Assembly (NCBI GenBank): GCA_903832665.1
Contig: CAILCG010000019.1
Span: 62,001-126,000 of the forward strand
DNA: 64,000 nucleotides
Reading direction: 5' to 3'
DNA from: an uncultured Methanomicrobiales archaeon
GTDB lineage: Archaea > Halobacteriota > Methanomicrobia > Methanomicrobiales > Methanospirillaceae
Positions 1 to 8,676 of this stretch are shown here, piece by piece (within the stretch, counting starts at the first letter, position 1; each line of letters begins with the position of its first letter). Under the pieces are notes generated by a model that worked only from the letters and a program-made list of their open reading frames with translations, did not search any database and was not told where the DNA came from. A program made the position numbers and the translations under genes.

Positions 1-51
1 ACATTTGACCTGAGTGAGGGAAACGGTGCTTTAAGTCCCTTTAAAAAAAAG

Positions 52-783
52 TTATTCGCGTGGTTTTTTCCCGCTCACACAGATATTGTATGCCAGCTGG
101 GGGACGCGTTTCTCAACAAAAGGTTCGACTTTCTGGGCGAAGTTGAAGAGCGGATCGATCATATCGATGTGGGCAAAGGAGCACCAGGATACATTCACAT
201 CGAGAAAACCCGCTTCGGTAAAAAGACCGGTCATCTCGTTCTTATCGTAATAATGCTCCCCGAAATCCTTCATCACCAGGTGTTTTACTTTCATCATCTC
301 CCCGAGCTGGTAGAGCGTAGGTATTCCCCGGGTCAGGAGTTTCTTTCCCAGGGTGCAGATGGAAATGACTCCGCCGGGTTTGAGGACCCGGTAGGATTCG
401 GTGAGCATGGCATGGGGATCTTTTACATAACTGAATGCGAGCAGGCTTGCTACCGCTTCAAATGAACTGTCATGGAAGGGGATTTTTTCCCCGGTCCCGA
501 GAATAAATTCACTGGTGGGACACCGGTGGCACGCCCGCGAGAGCATCTTACCGCTGATATCAAGCCCAATGGCAGTTCCGCCGTTCAGGATAAATTTTTC
601 AACAAACAGCCCAGTTCCGCACCCGATATCAAGAAGCCTGCCCCCTCGGGGCAATGGTCTCATGAGCTGGCTGCTGATATGCGTATGATAACTCCTTCCC
701 CGGTGGTGATCGTAATGGTGATCGTACACATCGGCGATGGAATCGTAATGGTGCTGGATCTTGTCGTGTTTGGTTGCGCTCAT
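52..783 (-). CDS. Class I SAM-dependent methyltransferase (UbiE/COQ5-like)
   Basis: A 243-residue cytosolic methyltransferase with a Rossmann-type SAM fold. Motif I LDIGCGTG lies near residues 51-58, an acidic residue after the second strand (IGLDIS) should bind the SAM ribose, and RVLKPGG near residue 133 is the usual post-motif III signature. The substrate cannot be read from the sequence; family members methylate quinones, small metabolites or other acceptors. It is the last gene of a minus-strand series, its start overlapping the stop of the RFC-like gene by 4 bp, so it is probably co-transcribed with the CoA and clamp-loader genes. The family is clear, the specific function unknown. Confidence 0.85.
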   Translation of the reverse strand: MSATKHDKIQHHYDSIADVYDHHYDHHRGRSYHTHISSQLMRPLPRGGRLLDIGCGTGLFVEKFILNGGTAIGLDISGKMLSRACHRCPTSEFILGTGEKIPFHDSSFEAVASLLAFSYVKDPHAMLTESYRVLKPGGVISICTLGKKLLTRGIPTLYQLGEMMKVKHLVMKDFGEHYYDKNEMTGLFTEAGFLDVNVSWCSFAHIDMIDPLFNFAQKVEPFVEKRVPQLAYNICVSGKKPRE

Positions 784-1775
784 GAAAACACCGTCTGAAT
801 CTTTGTAGTAAATGCTCCGATCTGGACAAATTCGTTGTTGCTGTGCCGCATCTTCAGTTCAGCGTCTGCAAGTGCGATGGCGATCTCCGGGTGATTGTAC
901 TCCCTCCGGGTAATTATCCTGATCTGTTCGAGAACTTCACTGCCGGATAAACCGTAATCGATCATCAGGGATTCCAGCCGCCGGATTGCCCCGCGTATAT
1001 CCCCGTCCTTGATCACTTTGATCGCCGATGCCGATATGTTTACGGTCTCCGATTGATCCATCTCAAAGAGATGGTCGCATTTCCCAGTTTCCAGTGCCAC
1101 CTGGAGGAGCAGGATTGCCCGGCGCATATCCCCGTGGGCCGCTTGGACGATCAGTTCAAGATCATCATCGGAACAACCCTGTTTTTCGGGGGGTTCATAC
1201 GCCTTGATCGTGCGAAGGTGGTCGAGCATCACGGTCTGATCCAGGGGGGCAAAGAAGAGGGGAAGGCAGCGGGATGAAATTGCCGGTATGATGGAACTCT
1301 GGTTGGTGGTAGTAAAGACAAACCTGCAGGTACCGCTTGAGCGTTCCATGATTCTTCGCAATGCCTGCTGGGCATCCAGCGTAAGTGCATGGGCATCTTC
1401 GAAGATCATCAGCTTGAACTCCGTGTCCAGCGGGCGCAGGGATGCATACCATTTGATGATATATTTGAAATTGTTGATGAGCGACTGGCCCTTCTGGTAG
1501 ATGTGGGTGTACCGGTCATCATTTTCAAGGTACGCTTTACCCTGGGAGAAGAGGTCAGCGGTCTGGAAACGGGAGGTATTGAGTTCCCAGTTTTCCCCGT
1601 ACAGTTTTCTTGCGAAACATTCAATCGCGACACTTTTTCCCGTTCCGTGCGGCCCGGTCAGTATCAGGTGAGGCAGGGTCGTGTTCTCGGCAAAGGATGA
1701 AAGAAGACCAACTGATGGATCCTGGCCCAGGATCTCTCTGAATTCTTTTGGTCGGTATCGCTCAATCCATAGCAT
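780..1775 (-). CDS. Replication factor C small-subunit paralogue (clamp-loader AAA+ ATPase)
   Basis: A 331-residue AAA+ protein. It begins with the clamp-loader N-terminus WIERYRPKEF, has Walker A GPHGTGKS at residues 41-48, and the SRC arginine-finger motif near 168-170. Walker B reads MIFEDAHA rather than the usual LDEADA, so the DEAD box is altered, although the acidic pair is partly kept. A canonical RfcS lies at 12294-13262, so this is the second, divergent small subunit. Some euryarchaea (Methanosarcina, for example) have clamp loaders with two distinct small subunits, and this gene probably fills that role. Its start overlaps the phosphopantothenate synthetase gene by 14 bp, and its stop overlaps the methyltransferase start. 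Confidence 0.85.
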   Translation of the reverse strand: MLWIERYRPKEFREILGQDPSVGLLSSFAENTTLPHLILTGPHGTGKSVAIECFARKLYGENWELNTSRFQTADLFSQGKAYLENDDRYTHIYQKGQSLINNFKYIIKWYASLRPLDTEFKLMIFEDAHALTLDAQQALRRIMERSSGTCRFVFTTTNQSSIIPAISSRCLPLFFAPLDQTVMLDHLRTIKAYEPPEKQGCSDDDLELIVQAAHGDMRRAILLLQVALETGKCDHLFEMDQSETVNISASAIKVIKDGDIRGAIRRLESLMIDYGLSGSEVLEQIRIITRREYNHPEIAIALADAELKMRHSNNEFVQIGAFTTKIQTVFS

Positions 1776-2493
1776 GGCTCAGCCTCAGGGTTATCTCACG
1801 TATTGCTTCTGACAAAAGATAATGATTGTCAACTGAACCGGTGAGCTGCCTGCACTCATCCGGAGATACTTCGGTACATGCCTTGGTGATCTGGGGAAGT
1901 GCCCGGGTGAGTTCATCGACAATCGTCAGTGTTGCGGAGCGGGCTGTCCGTGAGAGGGGGTTGAGATCGATCGCGATGACCGTTTTTCCCATCTGTACCA
2001 GCGCCTCACACCGGTCCCCGTCTTCAAGAGGGACGAGTACAACATCAGCAGAATACATCCCCTCTCTCCGGCACCATGCCCGGTCGTGGGAGAGCGGGAG
2101 TAATCGTTCCGCCGTACCCGAAAAAACATCGCATCCCGCTTCCCGGAGGAGTTCTTCGATCTGCCTGACCCGCTCTTCGGTCCGGTGGAACAGGTTGACT
2201 TCAACGATCGCCCCGCTTGCCTTCTGGAGGGCGGCAATCTCTGGTGCGGCCAGCGCAGCCGTATTGCCGTTTACCGAGATGACTGGATGGTGTGCGGCGA
2301 GCAGGAGTGCTGCTGCTGTTCGTTCCGCCTGCAATGCACTTCCGGTGGTCTTTTCACCGATGAGATAATCGAAGGCTTCGCCCCGGCCATGTGCCGTGAG
2401 TCCTTCCCATGACACAATGCCCGAACGGGCACACTCAGCAAGTCTCTCCCGGGTGATCAGGGATCGATAGCGTGGATGATCTTCAGGGATCAT
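1762..2493 (-). CDS. 4-phosphopantoate--beta-alanine ligase (archaeal phosphopantothenate synthetase)
   Basis: A 243-residue protein of the archaea-specific phosphopantothenate synthetase family (formerly DUF137). It joins 4-phosphopantoate and beta-alanine using ATP to give 4'-phosphopantothenate. The N-terminus (PEDHPRYRSLITRERL) and the central VEVNLFHRTEERV and VIAIDLNPLSRTAR blocks match family landmarks. Its start overlaps the stop of the pantoate kinase gene by 4 bp, so the two consecutive steps of the archaeal CoA route are probably translationally coupled. The next enzyme, CoaBC, is encoded at 5595-6755. Length is normal and no lesion is seen. Confidence 0.88.
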   Translation of the reverse strand: MIPEDHPRYRSLITRERLAECARSGIVSWEGLTAHGRGEAFDYLIGEKTTGSALQAERTAAALLLAAHHPVISVNGNTAALAAPEIAALQKASGAIVEVNLFHRTEERVRQIEELLREAGCDVFSGTAERLLPLSHDRAWCRREGMYSADVVLVPLEDGDRCEALVQMGKTVIAIDLNPLSRTARSATLTIVDELTRALPQITKACTEVSPDECRQLTGSVDNHYLLSEAIREITLRLSHAMD

Positions 2494-3365
2494 GCCCGCT
2501 CCTTAAGGATTTCCGGGCCGGTGGGAGACACCCCGAACTGGTAGACTTCTCCAAACGGTGAGAGGACAGCTCGTGCCTTTTTCCCATAGGCAAAGACACC
2601 CTCGCCGAGCATGGTCATTCCTGCCGGAATATTTTCCCGCTCACAAGCCTCCAGCACGTTTTTTACCGGGTCCGTAATGAGCCCGCTCTTCATAGCAAAC
2701 TGTTGTGAGAGTTCAAAAAAATCCCGGGTATTGACCGGGGACCGGGAGGGAAATGCGGAAGAGACCTGTTCCATCCGGGCTGGTGATCCAAGGACTGTTG
2801 GCGTATGAATCGGTCCGAAACTCACCGAATAAAGGGGCTCGGGAAGATCAAAAAACCGTTCAATCCTGGCATCGATACCGGGGCCGTGCCGGACAACACG
2901 TCCCCCGGCCTTTGCTGCAACCACGTCGCCCAGCCCGGTCTTGTGCTCTACTTCAATTTCATGCGAGCAGAGGGCGATATCCCGCGGAGTCAGGCCAAGG
3001 GAGAAGAGACGGTTCAGGGCAGTTCCCGTAGCAAGGAGGGCTGCTGCTGACAAGCCGAAACCCGCCCCGATGGGCAGGTGACATTCCGTTGTGACCGATG
3101 CCGTAACCCCCATCCTATCCATAAGCGATGTGAGCGGAGGAGAGTCTGCGGAGATTGCCGTCATTTTTCTATCGTTTGCACGGTACCGGATCTCAATTGA
3201 GGGAGATTCCGACGGCGTAACCGATGACGTAACTCCCTGCGTAATGACAATACCTGCACCAATACTGCCTGTAGTTAATGAGGTCTCCCCCGCCACTTTT
3301 TTGAAATAGCCGGAGATATGACCCGGGCAGAATGCGACAATGGTATGGTATCTGATAAGGAGCAC
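2490..3365 (-). CDS. Pantoate kinase (GHMP superfamily)
   Basis: A 291-residue GHMP-family kinase that phosphorylates pantoate with ATP in the archaeal CoA pathway. The N-terminal AFCPGHISGYF block and the glycine-rich ATP loop LPIGAGFGLSAAA near residues 102-114 are typical of pantoate kinases. It is the first gene of the minus-strand set and runs with a 4-bp overlap into phosphopantothenate synthetase. The first eight residues (MLLIRYHT) precede the usual family start, so the true start could lie slightly downstream at a non-ATG codon. The 164 bases upstream, to the end of the damaged roadblock gene, should hold the promoter, but I see no decisive TATA box. Confidence 0.88.
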   Translation of the reverse strand: MLLIRYHTIVAFCPGHISGYFKKVAGETSLTTGSIGAGIVITQGVTSSVTPSESPSIEIRYRANDRKMTAISADSPPLTSLMDRMGVTASVTTECHLPIGAGFGLSAAALLATGTALNRLFSLGLTPRDIALCSHEIEVEHKTGLGDVVAAKAGGRVVRHGPGIDARIERFFDLPEPLYSVSFGPIHTPTVLGSPARMEQVSSAFPSRSPVNTRDFFELSQQFAMKSGLITDPVKNVLEACERENIPAGMTMLGEGVFAYGKKARAVLSPFGEVYQFGVSPTGPEILKERA

Positions 3366-3529
3366 CCCAGATAAGTTGTGAAAATAGTTTGGTCTTTTGG
3401 ACTCATTAATGAATCCCGCCGGGAAATCCGGCCTGGAAACGAAATTACGAAAACACTTCGCCGGAAGACAAAATCTTCTCCAAACCGGTATTGATCGGTA
3501 CCTGATTTTTTAATTCAGTACCTGATAGA

Positions 3530-4555
3530 TCAGTCCTGATTTTTTTTCGTCAGTTGCAGGTCGCGAAGAATTCGCCGGATATGGCCGATATTGATCGTCC
3601 GGGTGGTGAACAGGCAGAGGTACACATCATAATAGGGGGCGATAATAATATTTCCTTCCGGGCTCTGGAGGGTCATGTGAACGAATGATCCTCATTCAAC
3701 AAGCGGGGAGATCTTCCGGGTGGTTGCCAGCATACTTCTTGCAATCTTCAAGAGGGGTTCGATGTCCACATCCCCCATCAGGAGGATATTGCGTTCATTA
3801 TTGAAGACGGATATAGCGACAACCCCGTTGAGTTTTTTGATCTGGCCGATCAGTTTGATATCTGATTCTTCCAGCAGGATGGGTTGGGGTACCGTTGCAG
3901 GGATATCAACCGGGTATTCTGCCGTCCTGAATAATGACCGGTGAATCTGCCGCTCTACCGGTAACGGGGGTAATTCAAGTACTGGAGCCGGTCGTTCCTG
4001 TACTGCCGGTTCTACAGGTTCTTCTTCCGGTAATTGTTCTTGTTCTGCCGGCTGTGCGGGTTCTTCCCATTCAGCAGGCTGTGGTCGTCCGGCCAGTTCT
4101 GTTGCTTCTGATGGTTGTTCTTGTTCTACCGTTTGTTCCTGGTCTGCTGCTTGTTCTGCGATTGGCTCAGTCCGCGGTACCGGAATTACCCGGGATGGAG
4201 TAACGGGTTCCCGGGCAATGTTTTTTGGCGATTCGGGTAGCTCGTGAAGTGCATCTTCTTCAATATGGCATATTTTCATCGCCAGGGCAAATTCTTCCGG
4301 AGTATATTTACAGAGATTAAATTCAATGATCGGGTGGGAATTGAAATAATCCAGGGCCGAATTTCCTTTCAGCTCGATCCTCCCGTGCTTGAAGTAATAA
4401 TAGACCGGTTTTCCCCGTTTGATGAGAATAAACCCTTCGCCATCCTGGATGACAATCCGTACAATCCCGACAAATCGTACCGTGTGGGTAAATATCCATT
4501 GGGGTGGAGCCTGCATCCATCCGATACTGTTCCCTTCCGGTAACTGTTCGATCAT
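3530..4555 (-). pseudogene. Roadblock/LC7 protein with N-terminal DUF4388-like domain, interrupted by an in-frame TGA
   Basis: Reading from 4555, residues 1-105 resemble effector-module domains of the DUF4388/DUF2226 type (GFILIKRGKPVYYYF). A Pro/Glu/Gln-rich linker follows at about 115-205, then a roadblock/LC7 domain starts near residue 220 (LIGQIKKLNGVVAISVF). A TGA at 3692-3694 stops translation after residue 287, in the middle of that domain. The same frame stays open for 53 more codons to 3530 and encodes the missing second half, including EGNIIIAPYYDVYLCLFTT and NIGHIRRILRDL. The gene therefore looks like a complete roadblock protein cut by one nonsense change (for example CGA or GGA to TGA). 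Roadblock proteins usually act with small GTPases or in motility and polarity control. The neighbouring roadblock gene is also broken. Confidence 0.75.
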
Positions 4556-4557
4556 AA

Positions 4558-4901
4558 TTATGAGACGATCTCCTGCTGGTTCTTTTTCATCTCATAGGTT
4601 ATCTGGCCGATATTTGCCGTATTTTTCGCAATGATGACCAGGTAAAATTCTTCGGCAATAGGTCCAAGAATGATGAAATTATCGGAATATTCGACAAATA
4701 CCATTGACAGCGGGGCGCTTCCGAAATGTGCCGCCGTTGCTTTTGATTCCACCATGAGGGTAGAGATGATCGAATTGAGATTGTTCTTGTCAATCACGAT
4801 TCCCGATTTTATGCTCTGATAATCTCCCCGTTCTCTTCGATGATAATGGCAGCCTGTACGCCATTGATTACGAGAAACTTGGTGAGAGTATGTTTGAGCA
4901 T
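4558..4901 (-). pseudogene. Roadblock/LC7 domain protein with single-base frameshift
   Basis: From the ATG at 4899-4901 the frame reads MLKHTLTKFLVINGVQAAII followed by IEENG, a normal roadblock N-terminus, then reaches TAA at 4809-4811. The rest of the domain (SGIVIDKNNLNSIISTLM, then SMVFVEYSDNFIILGP and NIGQITYEMKK) is in another frame ending at 4558. One extra G in the minus-strand G4 run at 4826-4829 would join them as ENGGDYQSIKSG. The restored product would be about 115 residues, the normal single-domain size. It lies 3 bp upstream of the other damaged roadblock gene and downstream of the HAMP protein, so the three probably form one signalling unit. Real mutation or a base-run sequencing error are both possible. 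Confidence 0.72.
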
Positions 4902-5037
4902 GGGTAATCACGACAAAATTCTGGGTTGTATCTTTTCACGGGTCAGTTGCACGGGATTGGATCGCGTATCCGGTTACCCGGCCCGGTCTGCGTTTCTGTT
5001 TTTTCACTATCATGACCTGGGAGGAACTGGATTTTAT

Positions 5038-5466
5038 CTATTCATTATCTTCTTTTGCCAGGGTATCGAGAATTTTATAGGTGTTGATCATCCGGTTGAA
5101 TGCCGTCTGGAGCTCGCCGATCTCATCATTGCTGAGCAGCATAATCTCCGGGTTTTTTATCTCTCCCGTACTCATGCTGTTGGCAATCTTCGAAAGTTTG
5201 ACGATCGGGTTCGTGATGCTGTTGGCCAGGTAGAAACTCCACATGACCACAACGGAGAGGGTGATGAGCGTGATAATGAATATGCTGTTGCTCAGTCCGA
5301 TATTTTTGATAATGCTGGTTGTGTCTCCCATGTACACAATCCCGAGCAGAATGATCGGAATCGTGGCGACAAAGAGCATACTCACCATCAGCTTGTAAAA
5401 AATGGGGATCTGGAAAACAAATCCGGCAGGTGCTGTGTTTCCCTCCCCTCTCTTGATTATTGACAT
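5038..5466 (-). CDS. Membrane protein with HAMP domain
   Basis: A 142-residue protein with a short cytoplasmic N-terminus and two hydrophobic segments, about residues 24-46 (LMVSMLFVATIPIILLGIVY) and 60-83. These are followed by a HAMP-like helical region (ANSITNPIVKLSKIANSMS, then NDEIGELQTAFNRMI) to the C-terminus. It has no kinase, receptor-signalling or cyclase output domain. Such stand-alone HAMP proteins occur beside roadblock genes in methanogens and may form the membrane part of a roadblock-based signalling unit; this is inference from the two roadblock genes just downstream. The gene is intact, and the AT-rich 130 bases upstream should contain its promoter. Confidence 0.7.
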   Translation of the reverse strand: MSIIKRGEGNTAPAGFVFQIPIFYKLMVSMLFVATIPIILLGIVYMGDTTSIIKNIGLSNSIFIITLITLSVVVMWSFYLANSITNPIVKLSKIANSMSTGEIKNPEIMLLSNDEIGELQTAFNRMINTYKILDTLAKEDNE

Positions 5467-5594
5467 ACATAATTATTTATGAAAAGACTATATAAAATTA
5501 CTTGATTTTTTTTCAAGAACTGCTTTGTATCCGTGATTTGCACGGAATTGCACCCGTAACAACAATGAATAGGTTAAAATAAAAATTAAAAATT

Positions 5595-6755
5595 TTAAAG
5601 GGATCTTATGGTAGTGCAATAATTTTTCCAGACTGCATCTGCGATCTCATCTTTGGTACCGCCCAGGGTGACAGCATCCCCTTGGGTCAACAGGGTATAT
5701 TCTCCCTCTCCGCTCCCCATAGTCTCCGGTTCGTTCACCAGCATCATGGCAATTTTCCCTTGTGCAATCATATCGCGTGCTTTCTGAACCTGGTCTCTTC
5801 CCAGCTTGAATGCGATAATTTTTGCAGAATATTTTCCCGCCACTTCGTCAAGCAGCTTCGGGAGCGGTTCAAGATCAATGTGCGTCTTTTTCCCGCTGGG
5901 AATTTTCCCCTCGATTGTCCGCGGCGCAAAATCGGAGATTGCTGCGGCACTGATGTAGATGTCCGCACCGGTGCCGGAAAAACAGTCATGGACTGCCGTG
6001 CGCATCTCGCCGGCAGTCTCAATGTGTACATTGTTCACGCAGGGAAAGGTGTCCCGGTGTACAACGGTCACATCTGCACCGAGCCGGTACGCCTGGAGAG
6101 CAAGTGCCCGGCCCATGCGCCCGCTCGAACGGGTCGTCAGGACGCGGACGTCATCTACGGGTTCCCGGCAGGGTCCGCTCGTGATCAGGACCCGCAGTCC
6201 TTTGAGGGCCTGCGGCAAGATCGCACGCTCGCACCGGAGCACAATCTCCTCGGTATCGGCAATCTTGGCCTTTCCTTCCTCAAGCCGGGGTTCTGCGAAT
6301 CCCAAACCCCAGACCAGCAGGCGGGCAATATTTTCCACTACGGCCGAGTGACGGTACATGCTGTGGTGCATGGCGGGAACGATCAGTACCGGTTTTTTGC
6401 TGCCAATCGCGGTGGTGGCAAACGTGGTGACCGTGGTATCATCGATACCCGCAGCGATCTTACCCAGGGTGTTGGCTGTGCAGGGGGCAATGAGCAGCAG
6501 GTCAGCAGTTCCCTCATCGCCGCAGTACTGCACATGTTCCACCATCCCGGATATCCGCTGGATGGTCTCTCTTCCGCTGGCATAGGTAAGCGCATCCGGG
6601 TGGATGATACCGGCTGCCGCAGCGCTCATCACCGGCTGGACCGTTGCACCACGCCGCCGCAGGGCATGAATCAGTTTGATCGTCTCAACGGCAGCGATAC
6701 TGCCGGTGACTGCGATAACGATCTGTTTTCCGGCAAGGGTCTGTACAAGGGTCAT
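5595..6755 (-). CDS. coaBC: Bifunctional phosphopantothenoylcysteine decarboxylase / phosphopantothenate--cysteine ligase
   Basis: A 386-residue fusion enzyme catalysing two consecutive steps of CoA synthesis: ligation of cysteine to 4'-phosphopantothenate and decarboxylation to 4'-phosphopantetheine. Residues 1 to about 180 form the FMN-dependent CoaC domain, with IAVTGSIAAVETIKLI at the N-terminus, the PCTANTLGKIA block and PAMHHSMY. From about 185 (LRVLITSGPCREPVDDVR) the CoaB domain follows, with TTRSSGRMGRALA and ISAAAISDFAP. Its start overlaps the stop of the Taw2/Trm5-like gene by 4 bp, and it ends the long minus-strand housekeeping series. Its position near RFC and MCM echoes the pairing of pantoate kinase with the second RFC gene. 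Confidence 0.93.
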   Translation of the reverse strand: MTLVQTLAGKQIVIAVTGSIAAVETIKLIHALRRRGATVQPVMSAAAAGIIHPDALTYASGRETIQRISGMVEHVQYCGDEGTADLLLIAPCTANTLGKIAAGIDDTTVTTFATTAIGSKKPVLIVPAMHHSMYRHSAVVENIARLLVWGLGFAEPRLEEGKAKIADTEEIVLRCERAILPQALKGLRVLITSGPCREPVDDVRVLTTRSSGRMGRALALQAYRLGADVTVVHRDTFPCVNNVHIETAGEMRTAVHDCFSGTGADIYISAAAISDFAPRTIEGKIPSGKKTHIDLEPLPKLLDEVAGKYSAKIIAFKLGRDQVQKARDMIAQGKIAMMLVNEPETMGSGEGEYTLLTQGDAVTLGGTKDEIADAVWKNYCTTIRSL

Positions 6756-7630
6756 TGGAGCGTCACATCCTGCACCACATGCCAGGCATGGGGCCGGTAT
6801 TTCTTTACGTTATGTACCTCAATGGTGGGAGAAAAACCTGCGCTCTTGCAGTCCGCCCGGATCCGGTCCTCCACGCTCCCGATACTATGGAGATGGATGG
6901 TACTTCCCGCCGCCGCGTGCTGCAGGGCTGCCGGGAACATCCCGATCGCATCAAAGTGTCCCATCACGATGCGGTCATAGGTTCCTTCGAGAAGATCCCG
7001 GCAATCGCCCAGCGAAGGAGTTATGCGATCGGACAACCTGTTTGCGGCAATATTTCGTTCCAGGTACGCAAATGCCACCGGGTTGATCTCCATGGCATGG
7101 ACCTCAGCCCCACTCCCGGCAATGGAGAGCGAGAAGTAGCCGATCCCGGCAAACATGTCCGCCACCCGTTCAGGGCGACCCCGTTTGTTTCCCCATGCAG
7201 CCATCCGCTGTTTCTCGAGCCGGTTTCCCTGCGAGAACATCACCTTTTGCGGATCCAGAAAATAGGTATACCCGTTCTCCTGGTGACGGACTTCGCCGAC
7301 ATCCCCCCAGAGTACCTCGGTTGAGGGTGTCCGGGTCACATCATTGAGCGACTCGATCCAGAGCACGCCCTGAGGATGGCGGAACTTAACGATCTCCTCG
7401 ACTTCCGAACCGGCCGGCTTCTTTCCATGAATCACGGCCACCTCGCCGAGCATGAAAAAACCTTTTCCCGTGTAGGGCTGTTTTTCGGGAATCTCACGGT
7501 CGAACGCGGCCCCTTCAACTACCGGGATCCAGAGGATATCTCCCTCCGCATACGGACTCCGGCTCCGATCCACCCAGTCCTCTTCCCGGATCGTCCGGCA
7601 CTGATCCTTATGAACCGCCCTGACGCGCAT
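6752..7630 (-). CDS. tRNA-modifying Trm5/Taw2-family methyltransferase-fold enzyme
   Basis: A 292-residue protein of the Trm5/Tyw2 family, which acts on guanosine-37 of tRNA: Trm5 methylates N1 and Taw2 transfers the aminocarboxypropyl group of SAM in wyosine synthesis. The Rossmann core has VADMFAGIGYFSLSIA (motif I, near residues 136-151), HAMEINPVAFAYLERN and DRIVMGHFDAI. The MG at the motif IV position instead of the NLP of Trm5 methyltransferases favours Taw2, but the assignment is not certain. It lies 3 bp after NMD3 and overlaps CoaBC, placing it in the translation-linked part of the operon. Confidence 0.8.
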   Translation of the reverse strand: MRVRAVHKDQCRTIREEDWVDRSRSPYAEGDILWIPVVEGAAFDREIPEKQPYTGKGFFMLGEVAVIHGKKPAGSEVEEIVKFRHPQGVLWIESLNDVTRTPSTEVLWGDVGEVRHQENGYTYFLDPQKVMFSQGNRLEKQRMAAWGNKRGRPERVADMFAGIGYFSLSIAGSGAEVHAMEINPVAFAYLERNIAANRLSDRITPSLGDCRDLLEGTYDRIVMGHFDAIGMFPAALQHAAAGSTIHLHSIGSVEDRIRADCKSAGFSPTIEVHNVKKYRPHAWHVVQDVTLQ

Positions 7631-7633
7631 TGC

Positions 7634-8674
7634 CTACCTGACGACCAGGATCTGCTCCCCGTCGCGCACGATATTCAGGGTATCCCCGGGCCGGGCACAC
7701 ATCCAGGCAAATTTCTTGAACTCAATCGTGCGACCGGTGTCGGGATCCAGGATCCCGATAATATCCTTGTCGGAGAAAACGACCTGTGCTTCCAGGGCGT
7801 CCCGGGCATTCCCGATGATCCGCTCCACATCATCGTCTTTCATGGCGCGGAAGCTCCCGTCGCCAAGATCCATGACCCGGATATGGTTGGACTCTACCCG
7901 GTCCACCTCCCCATATTTTCCCCGGCTGTACACGATATCCTGTTTCTGGAAGCGGGGAATTCGGAGGGCGTAGGTGATACGGAAGAGCTGTCTCCCGTTC
8001 TTCTCCCCCACCAGTTTTGGATGGGTGGTGTAGCGGCCGCCCATCTTGGCAATGATATTCTTGCAGATCAGGACCCCGATATGTTGGGATCCGATCGTGA
8101 TGTCAACCCCGTCCCGAATCTCGGTCATGTCGTTGATGAACGAGAGGCGCTCGCCCCCGGACTGGAGGTTGTCCTCTGTCTGCTGGGCAATGGTCAGGGC
8201 CATGTGGGTCTCGTACTTGCTGGGAAGCCTCCCATCGGCACGGAACTGCACAACACCCTCGTAATAACTGCCGCTGATCCGGTTGCAGCGATCGCACTGC
8301 TCTTTATGCCAGACCAGCTCCACCATGCACTTGTCGTGCACGGGCTTGTCGTACAGTTCCCCGCGAATCTCAAGGTACCCGCGTGACCGGTTCACGGTCA
8401 TATCCACGACCGTGACATCGATAACCGCCTTTTTTACCTCCGGGTGCAGGTGCACGGCGGATTTGGCCAGGTCCGGTGCAATCTCGGCCCGCTCTTTTGT
8501 CGAGTCAGTCCAAGTGCTTGAAACCTTGATCGCATCGCAGCTCGGGCAATGGGTGCTGACTGCACGCTTGTCGCAGGTGAACCACCTGGTACTGGTGACC
8601 TGACATTCCCCGCACAGGCCCTCCTCTTCTGTTATCTTGCCACATTTCGGGCAGAATCGATCCTGAATACTCAT
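7634..8674 (-). CDS. NMD3-family 50S/60S ribosomal subunit biogenesis factor
   Basis: A 346-residue archaeal NMD3 homologue. The N-terminus carries paired zinc-binding cysteine motifs (FCPKCGK, CGECQ, CDK, CPSCD within residues 8-48), and another CDRC lies near residue 132. The central and C-terminal OB/SH3-like regions include the GGRYTTHPKLVGEK block. In eukaryotes NMD3 is the export adaptor of the large ribosomal subunit; in archaea, without a nucleus, it is thought to act in large-subunit maturation. It is preceded by DUF424 with a 2-bp gap and followed by the tRNA modification gene, a translation-related block. No lesion is visible. Confidence 0.9.
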   Translation of the reverse strand: MSIQDRFCPKCGKITEEEGLCGECQVTSTRWFTCDKRAVSTHCPSCDAIKVSSTWTDSTKERAEIAPDLAKSAVHLHPEVKKAVIDVTVVDMTVNRSRGYLEIRGELYDKPVHDKCMVELVWHKEQCDRCNRISGSYYEGVVQFRADGRLPSKYETHMALTIAQQTEDNLQSGGERLSFINDMTEIRDGVDITIGSQHIGVLICKNIIAKMGGRYTTHPKLVGEKNGRQLFRITYALRIPRFQKQDIVYSRGKYGEVDRVESNHIRVMDLGDGSFRAMKDDDVERIIGNARDALEAQVVFSDKDIIGILDPDTGRTIEFKKFAWMCARPGDTLNIVRDGEQILVVR

Positions 8675-8676
8675 AA

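Noticed and set aside
3692..3694. TGA in the roadblock protein as selenocysteine
   Set aside because: Roadblock domains have no redox residue at this position and no SECIS-like hairpin or Sec machinery is seen; a nonsense mutation is simpler.
5682..6980. 432-codon open frame antisense to coaBC
   Set aside because: Runs across two well-supported overlapping genes on the other strand and has the composition of a mirror frame.
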